This document shows, piece by piece, positions 1 through 10,127 of a stretch of DNA of 64,000 nucleotides. The position numbers were made by a program, and so were the translations under genes. The stretch lies in assembly GCF_002310495.1 (NCBI RefSeq), contig NZ_CP023344.1, positions 868,001-932,000 on the forward strand, given 5' to 3'. Numbering within the stretch: the first letter of the stretch is position 1; every line of letters starts with the position of its first letter. This DNA is from Nibricoccus aquaticus. GTDB taxonomy: Bacteria; Verrucomicrobiota; Verrucomicrobiia; Opitutales; Opitutaceae. The notes under the pieces are model-generated. The model ran no database searches. It saw nothing but the letters and a program-made list of their open reading frames with translations, and had not been told where the DNA came from.

Positions 1-1086
1 CACGACTTCGACTTTCACCTCTACGCCGTCCGCGGCATCGAACCCGGTGAACTCGGCTCCTCTCTCGCCGCTGAAGTCCACACGCTCGGCATCCCTCTCC
101 ACCTCGGTGCCCGCGTCCCCATGCGCTTCGGCGGCGTTATCACGAGCGGCATCGGCCTCACCCGCGTGGTGAAACGCGTCTGCCCCGACCTCATCCACCT
201 TCACACCGAAATCCCCGAAGCCGCCTACGCCGCGATGGTCACCGCCTCGCCTGCACTCCGCGCGATCCCCGTCGTCCGCACCATCCACAACACCGTCTTC
301 TGGAAGTTCTGGCGCGCGCTCGGTCGCTGGTGCGACCGCCGCCTTCCCCACGCCTTCATTGCCGGCGTCTCCCCCGGCTGCGTCACCGCCTTCCAACACC
401 TGCGCGAAGAATCCCGCGCCCCCGCTCCGCCCGCCGCCATCACGATCTTCAACGGCGTACCTTCCCCCTCTTTCCCACAACCTCTCCCCTCCTCCGACGA
501 TACCCAGCCCGTGAAACTCGTCTTCGGCGGCCGCCTCGAAGAACAAAAAGGCACCGACCTCCTCCCCGCCATCCTCGCCCAGGTCCGACCACCGCCGCGC
601 GGTGCCCAACTCGTCATCTTCGGCACCGGCTCGCACGAAACGCTCCTGCGCAAACTCGCCCAAAATTCTCCCGCCGGCTGGTCACTCGAACTCCGCGCCC
701 CCACCCGCGACTTCGCTCAACAACTCTCCCGCTACGACCTAGTCCTCATGCCCTCGCGCTACGAAGGCCTCGGCCTCGTCGCCGTTGAAGCTGCGCTCGC
801 CGGAGTGCCCGTCGTCGCCACCGACGCCGAGGGCCTCCGCGACGTTTTCCCCGCAGATCATCCGTGGCTCGCGAAGCCCGGCGACTCCACTAGCTTCGCC
901 GAAAAACTCCAGCACGCGCTCGACCAGCCATCGCACTGGCGCGAAGTCGCCCTACGCTCTCAAATCTTCGCGCAGTCCCACTTCAGCATTGGCGCCATGT
1001 CCCGCGCTTATCACCAGCTCTACCATCAGGCGCTGCGCCTCCCTTCGGAAAACCCCACTGCGGGGCAGTCCCCGCGCACACCATGA
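1..1086 (+). CDS. Glycosyltransferase family 4 protein, 5' end cut by window edge
   Basis: The reading frame is open from the first base, so the gene starts upstream; the first internal ATG is at 121. The product is a GT-B fold sugar transferase that would move a sugar from a nucleotide donor to a lipid-linked or protein acceptor at the cytoplasmic face. Visible family signs are VKLVFGGRLEEQKG at the start of the C-terminal domain, VIFGTGSHE, and the donor-binding stretch MPSRYEGLGLVAVEAALAG with its E-x7-E pattern. The last codons overlap the flippase start in an ATGA, so the two are co-translated. The context is a surface-polysaccharide operon. The donor and linkage cannot be read from the sequence. 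Confidence 0.85.
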   Translation, partial: HDFDFHLYAVRGIEPGELGSSLAAEVHTLGIPLHLGARVPMRFGGVITSGIGLTRVVKRVCPDLIHLHTEIPEAAYAAMVTASPALRAIPVVRTIHNTVFWKFWRALGRWCDRRLPHAFIAGVSPGCVTAFQHLREESRAPAPPAAITIFNGVPSPSFPQPLPSSDDTQPVKLVFGGRLEEQKGTDLLPAILAQVRPPPRGAQLVIFGTGSHETLLRKLAQNSPAGWSLELRAPTRDFAQQLSRYDLVLMPSRYEGLGLVAVEAALAGVPVVATDAEGLRDVFPADHPWLAKPGDSTSFAEKLQHALDQPSHWREVALRSQIFAQSHFSIGAMSRAYHQLYHQALRLPSENPTAGQSPRTP

Positions 1087-2363
1087 GTTCGCTGCTCGCC
1101 CGCACGCGCGACCGACTTCTCCCCATCGTCCTGAGCCAGGCGATCGGCCTCCTCTGCGGACTCATCGGCGTGCGCCTCGTCTCGCACTGGATTCCTCCCG
1201 CCACGCTCGGCAGCTACGGCGTGTTCCTGACCTTCACCACCCTCGGTCTCTGGGTCGTCCACGCCGGTCTCATCAAATTCATCACCCGACACTGGGCCTC
1301 CTCCACCGATCAAGCCGCACTCCTCCGCACCTGCGTCCACTCTTGGACGAAAAAACTCCTCTGGCTCGCCCCCGCAGCCCTCGCCGCCGCTTGTATCATC
1401 GAACGGGAAAACCCCCTCAACACCTCCGCACTCTCCGTCACACTCTTCCTTTCATCCGCCTTGATCGCGCTGGGCGTCATCGCTCAAAGCGCGCTGCAAG
1501 CAGCCCGCCGTTACTGGACCGATCTCACCGTCTCCGCCACCGGCTCGCTCACCCGCACCTTCCTTCCACCGCTCCTCTTCCTCGCGTTCGACAACGCCCT
1601 CGGCCTCTACCTCGGCTTCTGCCTTCACGCGCTCCTCTTCGCCCTTACCGCGCTGTGGATGGTGCGAGGCTCCATCCACCCAGCGACCGCCTCATCGACC
1701 GCCCCGGCCATCACCCCGATCTACGACGGTGCCTTCTTCGCCATCCTCTCGCTCACCGGCTGGATGCTCATGGGCATCAACCGCTGGATCGTCGCCGGCT
1801 TCTTCGGAGAAACCACCGCCGGCTTCTTCACCCTCGCCGGAAACCTCGCCCAAATCGCCCCCGCCATGCTCGGCGCGGTCTTCATGCAATACTTCCAGCC
1901 CGGCCTCTTCGCCTCGCCGCACACCACCGTATCCGAACGGCGGGCACTCGCCCGCCGTGTGGATCTGACCGCGCTCGCCTACACTGTGCTCGCGCTCGCC
2001 GGTGTGGCCGCGGTCCACGTTCTCACGCCCTGGCTCATCGGCCCGCTGATCGACGAACGTTACCGCCCCGCGCTCGGCTATATCGCGGGCGCCGGCTGTT
2101 TCGGCGCCGCCGTGATCATCGGACAATTCTTCCACACGCTTCTTCTCGCCGCCCACCGCGAACGCGCCTGCGGCCCCGTCGACCTCATCGCCGCCGCCAT
2201 CCTGATCCTCGGCGGCCTCGCCAGCGCCCTCCTCGGCGGCGAACCCTGGTTCCTCCGCTGGCTCATGCTCACCCCGCTCCTCCCCTGGCTCCTCAACCGC
2301 CCGCTGGCACACCGGCATCTGTTCAGAGCCAGCCCAGAGATCGCGGATCATCAAAGATCTTAA
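1083..2363 (+). CDS. Polysaccharide flippase-like membrane protein (Wzx/MATE type)
   Basis: A 426-residue, strongly hydrophobic protein with about 12 predicted membrane segments; the first begins near residue 13 (LPIVLSQAIGLLCGLIGVRL). Length and layout fit the oligosaccharide flippases that turn lipid-linked repeat units across the inner membrane. The start codon lies in the ATGA overlap with the glycosyltransferase. Its stop overlaps by 4 bases the stop of the convergent ligase/polymerase gene. Sequence conservation in this family is low, so the call rests on hydropathy, length and neighbours. A related MATE or lipid exporter remains possible. Confidence 0.75.
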   Translation: MSSLLARTRDRLLPIVLSQAIGLLCGLIGVRLVSHWIPPATLGSYGVFLTFTTLGLWVVHAGLIKFITRHWASSTDQAALLRTCVHSWTKKLLWLAPAALAAACIIERENPLNTSALSVTLFLSSALIALGVIAQSALQAARRYWTDLTVSATGSLTRTFLPPLLFLAFDNALGLYLGFCLHALLFALTALWMVRGSIHPATASSTAPAITPIYDGAFFAILSLTGWMLMGINRWIVAGFFGETTAGFFTLAGNLAQIAPAMLGAVFMQYFQPGLFASPHTTVSERRALARRVDLTALAYTVLALAGVAAVHVLTPWLIGPLIDERYRPALGYIAGAGCFGAAVIIGQFFHTLLLAAHRERACGPVDLIAAAILILGGLASALLGGEPWFLRWLMLTPLLPWLLNRPLAHRHLFRASPEIADHQRS

Positions 2364-3910
2364 GCAGTCACCGATGCTTTGGGTACTCCGTCAGAATCGA
2401 CGACAAATCCCTCATCCTGCTTCAACCGCCTGCACGCCATGAGCAGTCCCGCCAAGAGCCCAAAAGACTGCATCCACCACGTCACATCTCCGTTGGTGAG
2501 ATAAAACAAAAGCACGGCCGCAAACCACTGCGCACATAGAAGCAGGCAGACTCGGTCGAAAAAACTCCATTCGCTCGGCGTCCGACGACGGACAAGCAGG
2601 CCCAGCTGCAAAGCTATCTTCGATACATGCCAGACGAAGAGCAGCGAGCACAGCAGCCCGAAAACACCCAGCTTCAGCAGCGTGCCAAGGAATCCATTGT
2701 AGAACATACCTTGGGAATAGAGCATCGAGACGCTATCGTTTGGGTCATCCACCGGCAACCGGTCGAAACGATCCATTCCGAAACCCCGGCCAAACAGCCA
2801 ATATTTGGGACTATCCGCGATCGCTAGTTTGAGAACTTCTACGCGATCCGAATTAGTCGTAGCAGCATCCGCCTTGGCAATCGGTGAAATGGCGATTCCC
2901 GGAAAAAACGACACTGAGCGCTGCACGGAAAGCGGAAGTTCTTTGGCGAAAAAATAAAGCCCGCCCACCATGACCGCTCCGACCAGCACCATTGAGATAA
3001 CCCGGCTCGGGTTCCAAAACCGTTGCACCCACGCCAGAAAAAAAAGCGTGCAAATCGCGGACGCAAAAACGTTCCGATAGCCACTCCCTAGTCCTAGCCC
3101 AACCAGTGCCACCATAAGTGGGCCCGTCACCAGCAACCAGCGCCCGAGGAGTTCCCGTAACGGCGCCGCAACCCATAAAAGAGAAAGGCCTGCTCCAGCA
3201 ACCGCAGCAAGAGATCCGAACCTGCGTACCCCGCTAGCGTCGTAGCCAGTGCTAAAATTCAATCCGTCCACGGGTAGTTCAAAAAAATAGAGCAATGGAG
3301 CCATATCCTGGCTTCGCGCGAAGGTAAGTTCCGAAACGATATAGGTGAGCGACAGAAGCCATCCCGTGATCATAGCCATTCGCAGCTGCTTTTGACTGAA
3401 CCCAGCAAGCAGCATCAGCACCGGCAAAATCGAGAGCACTAATTGCTGCACATACACGCGCCCGCCCATCTGCTCGCCGCCAAATATTCTCAGCCCAACC
3501 CCGCGGTAAGCCATCGTTCCAAGAATTACCGCTACATACCCCCCCAGCGCCGCCAGCGCCCACCGCTCCGCGCGATCAAACGCCACCACCTCGATCTTCC
3601 GCCGGTTCACCAACCCGTAAGCCAGCAGACTCGGCCACGCCAGCAACGCGCACAGCTCCCACCAAAACGGCCGCCCCGGGAAAAACGGCACGATCAACGC
3701 CGCCGGTTGCAACGCGATCACCAGCCACGCCAGCGCGCGGCAGTTCACCGTCAACGTCCCCACATACACCAGCCCCGCCAGCCCCGCGAAAATCAGGTAC
3801 GGCTGGTCCGCCAGCATCGCCCCCGCCACCACGGCCGCCACACACGCGATCCCCGCAATCAACGCGCGCCGGAACGGCAGCGCGTCAGGATCGAACAAAG
3901 TGGAGTGCAT
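2360..3910 (-). CDS. O-antigen ligase/polymerase family membrane protein (Wzy_C-like)
   Basis: A 516-residue multi-pass protein starting at MHSTLFDPDALPFRR; an in-frame extension to 3961 is Arg-rich and unlikely. About ten hydrophobic helices surround a large polar loop in the second half, where RVEVLKLAIADSPKYWLFGRG followed by NGFLGTLLKLGVFGLL resembles the Wzy_C/WaaL loop region. Such proteins join or polymerise glycan units at the periplasmic face. The gene is convergent with the flippase (4-base overlap of stops). Base composition is uneven: the N-terminal part (above about 3500) is as GC-rich as its neighbours, while the rest is clearly lower, suggesting past exchange within the gene. 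Ligase and polymerase roles cannot be separated here. Confidence 0.75.
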   Translation of the reverse strand: MHSTLFDPDALPFRRALIAGIACVAAVVAGAMLADQPYLIFAGLAGLVYVGTLTVNCRALAWLVIALQPAALIVPFFPGRPFWWELCALLAWPSLLAYGLVNRRKIEVVAFDRAERWALAALGGYVAVILGTMAYRGVGLRIFGGEQMGGRVYVQQLVLSILPVLMLLAGFSQKQLRMAMITGWLLSLTYIVSELTFARSQDMAPLLYFFELPVDGLNFSTGYDASGVRRFGSLAAVAGAGLSLLWVAAPLRELLGRWLLVTGPLMVALVGLGLGSGYRNVFASAICTLFFLAWVQRFWNPSRVISMVLVGAVMVGGLYFFAKELPLSVQRSVSFFPGIAISPIAKADAATTNSDRVEVLKLAIADSPKYWLFGRGFGMDRFDRLPVDDPNDSVSMLYSQGMFYNGFLGTLLKLGVFGLLCSLLFVWHVSKIALQLGLLVRRRTPSEWSFFDRVCLLLCAQWFAAVLLFYLTNGDVTWWMQSFGLLAGLLMACRRLKQDEGFVVDSDGVPKASVTA

Positions 3911-4198
3911 GGAAAACCGCATACGCAGCCGCCCATCCGCGCGCAACCGGCAACTCACCACACATTCCCCACCTTCCCGCCTCCGTCATCTGTGCCCTCT
4001 GTGCCTTCTGTGGTTAAAAACTCCATCCGCCGGTCACCTCTTCCCCCGCGCCCTCTTCCGTCTCCGAGCTCCATGCCCTCGGCGTCCTCGCTCCATGACC
4101 TCCTTCGCCCACTCCCCGCCGCTTTCCCGCCCTCCGCCCAACATCGTCATTGCACCCTCCCCCGCTTTCGCCACGCCTTCGAGGCGCATCCGCAAATC
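3911..4198. other. Divergent intergenic region with a 9-base periodic repeat
   Basis: This spacer separates the divergent ligase/polymerase gene and rodA, so it should hold both promoters, but no convincing -35/-10 pair could be picked. At 3985-4024 lies a degenerate tandem repeat built on CTGTGCCYT-like 9-mers and ending in GGTTAAAAACTCC. Related tracts occur at 12371-12393 and 21041-21085. An open frame runs from here into rodA, but its predicted residues are Arg/Pro/His-rich low-complexity translation of GC-rich DNA, not protein. Confidence 0.6.
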
Positions 4199-5449
4199 AT
4201 GGCGATCAACGTCCGCACTCCCCTCGACTGGCTCAGCGTCTTCAAGACCACGCGCGAGCGCTTCGACTGGATCACGCCGCTCGTCATGCTCGCGCTCTGC
4301 ACGATCAGCATCTTCTTCATCTACAGCGCGCAGCTCGAACGCCTCGGCACCGACTGGCAGAAACAGATCCTCTTCATCGTCGTCGGCGCCGGTCTCTACA
4401 CCGCCATCTCCCTCGTCGATTACCGCTTCTGGATGACCATCGTCCACTGGATCTACCTCGCCGCGCTGGTCCCCCTGATCCTCGTCAAAATCGTCCCCGG
4501 CATCGGCGGTGCCGCCGCCGTCAAATGGGGCGCCGACCGCTGGATCGACCTCGGCCCCATCTCCTTCCAACCCTCCGAAACCGCCAAAATCGCCGTCCTC
4601 CTTATGACGGCCTCCATCCTCACCCGCGCCCGCGTCGGCACGATCACCGCCTCTCTCGGCACACTCGGCAAATTGGCTCTTGCGGCGGGTATCCCCATCT
4701 TTTTGGTGATGCTGCAACCCGATCTTAAATCGGCGATTGTGATTCCCCCGATGGTTTTCTCCATGCTCTACGTTTCGAAGCTCTCGCTGCGCTTTTTCGC
4801 GGCCGCCTTCGGAGCGTTCGTCCTGATCGTCGGCGTCGTCGCCTTCGACAGCGTCAGCTACGTCCGCTACATGGAAAATAACGGCTACGAATTCCTCCGC
4901 GACAAAGGGAAATACGAGCAGACCTCCATCATCCCGCTCCACGACTACCAGCGGAACCGCATCCTCACCTTCGTTGATCCCGCGATCATCGACCCCAAGG
5001 GCACGAAGGACGCCTACAACCTCAACCAATCCCTCATCTCCGTCGGCTCCGGCGGACTCACCGGCAAAGGCTGGACTCAAGGGATGCAAGCCCGCCTCGG
5101 CTACCTGCCGCCCGGCGTCTCGCACAACGACTTTATTTTCCCGGTCATCGCCGAGGAAATCGGATTTTTGGGAAGCCTGACCCTCATCGGTCTCTTCGGC
5201 CTGCTCCTGTTTAATAGCATCCGCATCGCCAGTCTCGCCCGAGACCGGCTGGGCGTGCTGATCGCCATCGGCGTCACACTCCTGTTTGCGGTGCATATAT
5301 TCGTGAACATCGCCATGTGCATCGGACTCATGCCCATCACGGGCATCCCGCTTCCCTTCATCAGTTACGGTGGCACCTTTCTGCTTAGTTGCTGCTTGCT
5401 GCAAGGACTGGTCCAGAGCGTCTATCGCTTCCGGAAGGATCGTTCATGA
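4199..5449 (+). CDS. rodA: Rod shape-determining protein RodA (SEDS glycosyltransferase)
   Basis: A 416-residue SEDS-family membrane protein. SEDS proteins polymerise lipid II into peptidoglycan with a class B penicillin-binding protein; RodA does this in the elongasome. Landmarks are AVKWGADRWIDLGPISFQPSE, the loop GYLPPGVSHNDFIFPVIAEE, which holds the Asp expected at the active site, and the C-terminal signature GLMPITGIPLPFISYGG. The start was placed at MAINVRTPLDWL, where membrane-protein sequence begins; upstream in-frame codons are low-complexity. mreBCD and the PBP2 gene are not adjacent in this window; an RNase G gene follows. Confidence 0.95.
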   Translation: MAINVRTPLDWLSVFKTTRERFDWITPLVMLALCTISIFFIYSAQLERLGTDWQKQILFIVVGAGLYTAISLVDYRFWMTIVHWIYLAALVPLILVKIVPGIGGAAAVKWGADRWIDLGPISFQPSETAKIAVLLMTASILTRARVGTITASLGTLGKLALAAGIPIFLVMLQPDLKSAIVIPPMVFSMLYVSKLSLRFFAAAFGAFVLIVGVVAFDSVSYVRYMENNGYEFLRDKGKYEQTSIIPLHDYQRNRILTFVDPAIIDPKGTKDAYNLNQSLISVGSGGLTGKGWTQGMQARLGYLPPGVSHNDFIFPVIAEEIGFLGSLTLIGLFGLLLFNSIRIASLARDRLGVLIAIGVTLLFAVHIFVNIAMCIGLMPITGIPLPFISYGGTFLLSCCLLQGLVQSVYRFRKDRS

Positions 5450-5545
5450 CGACGACTTCCCGCGATAACGACCGCCCTGCCGGAATCTCCTGCGCTGCAA
5501 CTACCGCGCATCGGTGCCCCATCCAACAACACAAACACACGCACC

Positions 5546-7306
<1,761 letters not shown>

Positions 7307-7381
7307 CTTCGCGAGACCGCGCCCACGTGCGGTCTCCGAAATCTTTCTCGTTCCCCTACTCGCAATAGTCCTCAAACCCCG

Positions 7382-7410
7382 AACGCCGGTCCTCCCAAGG
7401 CCGGCGTTTT
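7382..7410 (+). terminator. Rho-independent terminator after the RNase G gene
   Basis: Arms AACGCCGG (7382-7389) and CCGGCGTT (7401-7408) pair perfectly, and CCT/AGG extends the stem inward. A short T-run follows. It lies 76 bases after the RNase G stop. Confidence 0.8.
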
Positions 7411-7423
7411 CCGTGCCCACACC

Positions 7424-7455
7424 TCCGATGGAGGGACGACCTCGGTGTCGTCCGC
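7424..7455. repeat. GC-rich hairpin repeat, GATGGAGG-headed copy
   Basis: Arms GGACGAC and GTCGTCC enclose CTCGGT, preceded by the head CCGATGGAG. The same head begins the element at 8774, and GAT-G-type heads begin those at 8819, 25626 and 50832. It is a member of the window-wide hairpin family. Confidence 0.6.
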
Positions 7456-7524
7456 GCTCGGCATCATGCCCGGCGTGTACCCAAACGGCCCCGACTTTTC
7501 TGAAAAGGCACTGTCTCCCACGCC

Positions 7525-7731
7525 TCACAAAGGCGTTTCGCCCAGATCACCGCCCTGCGGCACTGCCTTTCGCACGCCACCGTAAACCGGCGACAGATAA
7601 AAATAATTCCCGTTACACACCCATTCTCCCTCGTAAGTACCCGTTGATAGCACCGTGAAACTCCCGCCGTCCCGCCCCGTGGCACAGCCGCTGCGAAACA
7701 CATTCACGGAACACGACTCCTCCACCGCCAC
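7525..7731 (-). CDS. Possible small hypothetical protein (68 aa)
   Basis: A GTG-started frame of 68 codons with in-frame stops directly upstream, so it cannot extend. The residues look protein-like and not like the Arg/Pro-rich shadow frames around: FTVLSTGTYEGEWVCNG is followed by YFYLSPVYGG. No signal peptide or known domain is seen. It would be divergent from the 7767 gene, sharing a very short promoter region. It may instead be the remnant of a longer secreted protein. The base composition is lower in GC than its neighbours. No function can be suggested. Confidence 0.3.
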   Translation of the reverse strand: MAVEESCSVNVFRSGCATGRDGGSFTVLSTGTYEGEWVCNGNYFYLSPVYGGVRKAVPQGGDLGETPL

Positions 7732-7766
7732 TCCAAGGCGTCATCAACAACTCAATACCTACTTCC

Positions 7767-8069
7767 ATGTTTTACGAAGCCGCCACCAGCAACAGCAACG
7801 GATTCTCCTTCGAGGCTTCCCTCGCCTCCTCAACGCCCGAAAGTGAAACCCGCCACCTCGTGAACCGCCTCCGCTTCGAGTTCCCCACCGCCACCCAGCG
7901 CCAGCTTGAAAACGCCGTCGCCGACGCCTGCGAAGGAGCCACCACTTATGCCGGCGACAAAGTTTACCAACGCGCCCGCGCCAACCTCCGCGCCCTCCTT
8001 GCCCCCGCCTTCGATAACGCCGAAGAGGAAATGGAAACCGCACCGCCCTTCCGCGCCAAAGTCGCCTGA
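7767..8069 (+). CDS. Hypothetical protein, 100 aa
   Basis: A small soluble protein starting MFYEAATSNSNGF, with a Ser-rich N-terminus and a helical middle (ETRHLVNRLRFEFPTATQRQLENAVADACEGA) that looks like a compact helical bundle. No signal peptide, metal motif or recognised family was found. Codon usage matches neighbouring real genes, with GC-rich third positions, supporting that it is expressed. It stands alone between the RNase G gene and the ACT-domain gene. Confidence 0.6.
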   Translation: MFYEAATSNSNGFSFEASLASSTPESETRHLVNRLRFEFPTATQRQLENAVADACEGATTYAGDKVYQRARANLRALLAPAFDNAEEEMETAPPFRAKVA

Positions 8070-8210
8070 TCCAGCCGCCCGCCTTGGCGGATACGCTCTG
8101 CCAGGTTAAAGTCCTTCTTTCGATTCCTTCGCCCCCCTCGGTTCCGCCTCCGCATAAATCCCGCACCTCCAAGATTGCCGCCGCTCCGCACCGCGCCCAC
8201 GTTCCGGTCC

Positions 8211-8732
8211 ATGCTCGCCAATCTCGTCATGACCGTGATCGGCCCGGATCGTCCGGGCATCGTCGAGGCCCTCGCTTCCCGGGTCGCCCGCCACGGCGGC
8301 AACTGGCTCGAAAGCCGCATGTGCCGCCTCGGCGGACAATTCACCGGCATCGTCCGCGCTGAAATCCCTCCCGCTAAAATCGACGAACTCACCCAGGCTC
8401 TCCGCAGCCTCGAAGCCGACGGCCTCCGCATCCATCTCCACATCGAAAAAGCCGACCGCCCCGCCGTCGCCGGCACGCTCGCCACACTCGCCTTCGTCGG
8501 TCAGGACCGCCCTGGCATCCTCCTTCAAATCTCCGGCGTCCTCTCCTCGCACCGCGTCAACGTCGAGGAACTCGCCTCCGAACGCATCAGCGCCCCCATG
8601 GATGGCTCCATGCTTTTCCAAGCCCGCGCCACCGTTTTACTCCCGCCCGATCTCTCGCTCGCTTCCCTCCGCACCGGCCTGGAAAAAATCGCCACCGACC
8701 TCATGGTGGATGTCCAGCTCCAGCCTAAGTAA
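8211..8732 (+). CDS. Double ACT-domain regulatory protein (GcvR-like)
   Basis: A 173-residue protein made of two ACT domains. The first starts at LVMTVIGPDRPGIVEALASR and the second at FVGQDRPGILLQISGVLSS; both carry the G-x-DRPGI turn that forms the amino-acid-binding interface. GcvR of E. coli, which restrains GcvA control of the glycine-cleavage genes, has the same two-domain plan. Binding of glycine or another amino acid is inferred from the family. The start at MLANLVMTV was preferred over an in-frame codon at 8175 because the ACT fold begins there. No gcv genes are in the window, though glyA lies at 46247. Confidence 0.8.
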   Translation: MLANLVMTVIGPDRPGIVEALASRVARHGGNWLESRMCRLGGQFTGIVRAEIPPAKIDELTQALRSLEADGLRIHLHIEKADRPAVAGTLATLAFVGQDRPGILLQISGVLSSHRVNVEELASERISAPMDGSMLFQARATVLLPPDLSLASLRTGLEKIATDLMVDVQLQPK

Positions 8733-8773
8733 CAGCCCAGCTGAAGCACGACCTCCGCTTCGTCCGCCTCCCT

Positions 8774-8855
8774 TCCGATGGAGGCGCGGTGCCCTCACCG
8801 TCGCGCATGATCTCCCCTCGTGATGTAGACGGGGTGCCCCCACCCCGCGTTAACG
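8774..8855. repeat. Two GC-rich hairpin repeats in tandem
   Basis: At 8774-8806 the head CCGATGGAGG leads into GCGCGGTG, CCCT, CACCG and GCGC. At 8819-8855 the head TGATGTAGA leads into CGGGGTG, CCCC and CACCCCG. Close copies are at 25626-25655 and 50832-50861. The 8733-8969 spacer holds no gene. Confidence 0.65.
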
Positions 8856-8969
8856 TCGATCCCGCTTTCGGCCAGACATCAGCCCGATGCCGAAGAAAAA
8901 TATAGATTCAGGAAGCGCAGAGACTTCTCTCCGATTTCCAGCCTTCCTGAGTTCCACATTTCTATTTCT

Positions 8970-9290
8970 TCACACCCCGGCCTGCGCCTTCGTGTGAATC
9001 CAGAACCGCGATACCACCAGATGGTCGCGCTTCAGATCGTAGCCGAACTCCGTGTCGATCACGTGCCAGCTGCCGGTCACTTTTTCATCCGGGCCCGCCG
9101 CCGTCGCGGCCATCGCCCGCAACCGCTGCCACTCGCGCACCGCCAGCAACCGCGCCGACGTGAACGCCTCCTCGATCGAACGATACACGCCGCACGAGTG
9201 AGTCTTCTGCATCGGCTTTCCTTCATCCGAAGGAACTAACGTGAAATGCAAAACCGCGTAATCTTCAGAGGAGAAAGGTGCAGCGCTCAT
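8970..9290 (-). CDS. Hypothetical protein, 106 aa
   Basis: A soluble protein beginning MSAAPFSSEDYAVLHFTL; ten upstream in-frame codons look non-coding. It contains HSCGVYRSIEEAFTSARLLA and ends with a strand-rich stretch (GSWHVIDTEFGYDLKRDHLV). No signal peptide or catalytic motif was recognised. It lies downstream of the TrmH-family and RlmM genes on the same strand, separated by about 70 bases, so it may be the distal gene of that transcript. Function unknown. Confidence 0.6.
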   Translation of the reverse strand: MSAAPFSSEDYAVLHFTLVPSDEGKPMQKTHSCGVYRSIEEAFTSARLLAVREWQRLRAMAATAAGPDEKVTGSWHVIDTEFGYDLKRDHLVVSRFWIHTKAQAGV

Positions 9291-9362
9291 GTGTAGGGAG
9301 TTTAGCCTATTCCATGCCACCAGACCACCGGGCTTAGGCAGAGTTCCGCCCCGGGTTTTCTC

Positions 9363-10127
9363 CTACAACGGCCGGCCGGCGCGCGCGAACAGCTCCCACA
9401 TCAACACCGCCGCCGCCACCGAAACATTCAGCGACTCCACCCGCCCGCTCCCCGGAATAGTCACCAATCGCGTACACGTTTTCGCCACTTCCGGAGCCAT
9501 CCCGTGTTCTTCGTTACCCATCACAATCGCCACCGGCTTCCGCGACGCCGCCAGATCCGCCGCAACTTTTCCCAACGGCTGCGCGCCGATCACCGCCGTG
9601 CCCGCCACTTCATAGCCCGCACGCGCCAGCTCCCGGCAAAATTCCGCCAGCGACTTCACCGTCAAAATCTCCAGCTGATCCAACCCGCCCTCCGCCACAC
9701 GATGCGCCGCCTCGCCCGGCAACGCCTGCTGCACGTGTTCCGGCACGATGATGTGCTTCACTCCAAAAAACGCCGCCGTCCGCGCGATCGCGCCGAGATT
9801 ATGCGCATTCCCCACGCGATCCAGCAATACGAGCGGCGCCCGCGTCTTCGCCCAGTGCTGCACATCCTGCGCCCGCGGCGACCGCAATGCCTTCGCCTCC
9901 ACGATCGCCACGATCCCGCCGTGATGAATCGTCCCCGCGATCTTCTCCAGCTCCGCCGGCTCAACCTGCCGGTAAACACGCCGCGTCGCCGCCAGCGCCT
10001 TGCTGATCGCCCCGACTTTCTTTCCCGTCTGAAAATCGAAAAACAGCCGGATGATCGACGCCGGCTCGCGCTCGAACTTCGCCTTCACCGCCGCCAGCCC
10101 GCAGATAGGAGTCTCCTTCGGCTTCAT
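9363..10127 (-). CDS. TrmH family (SpoU) RNA 2'-O-methyltransferase
   Basis: A 254-residue SPOUT-class enzyme that would methylate a ribose 2'-OH in tRNA or rRNA using S-adenosylmethionine. The three SpoU motifs are present: DRVGNAHNLGAIARTAAFFG (motif 1), IVMGNEEHGM (motif 2) and IPGSGRVESLNVSVAAAVLM (motif 3), which together form the knotted cofactor site. An N-terminal substrate-binding region of about 100 residues precedes the catalytic domain, as in RlmB and related rRNA enzymes. Its start overlaps the rlmM stop in an ATGA, so translation is coupled. The exact target nucleotide cannot be read. Confidence 0.9.
   Translation of the reverse strand: MKPKETPICGLAAVKAKFEREPASIIRLFFDFQTGKKVGAISKALAATRRVYRQVEPAELEKIAGTIHHGGIVAIVEAKALRSPRAQDVQHWAKTRAPLVLLDRVGNAHNLGAIARTAAFFGVKHIIVPEHVQQALPGEAAHRVAEGGLDQLEILTVKSLAEFCRELARAGYEVAGTAVIGAQPLGKVAADLAASRKPVAIVMGNEEHGMAPEVAKTCTRLVTIPGSGRVESLNVSVAAAVLMWELFARAGRPL

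Noticed and set aside
3443-4198. Upstream extension of the rodA frame as an N-terminal domain
   Set aside because: The extension is Arg/Pro/His-rich, overlaps the ligase/polymerase gene on the other strand and includes a spacer repeat; RodA homology begins at 4199.
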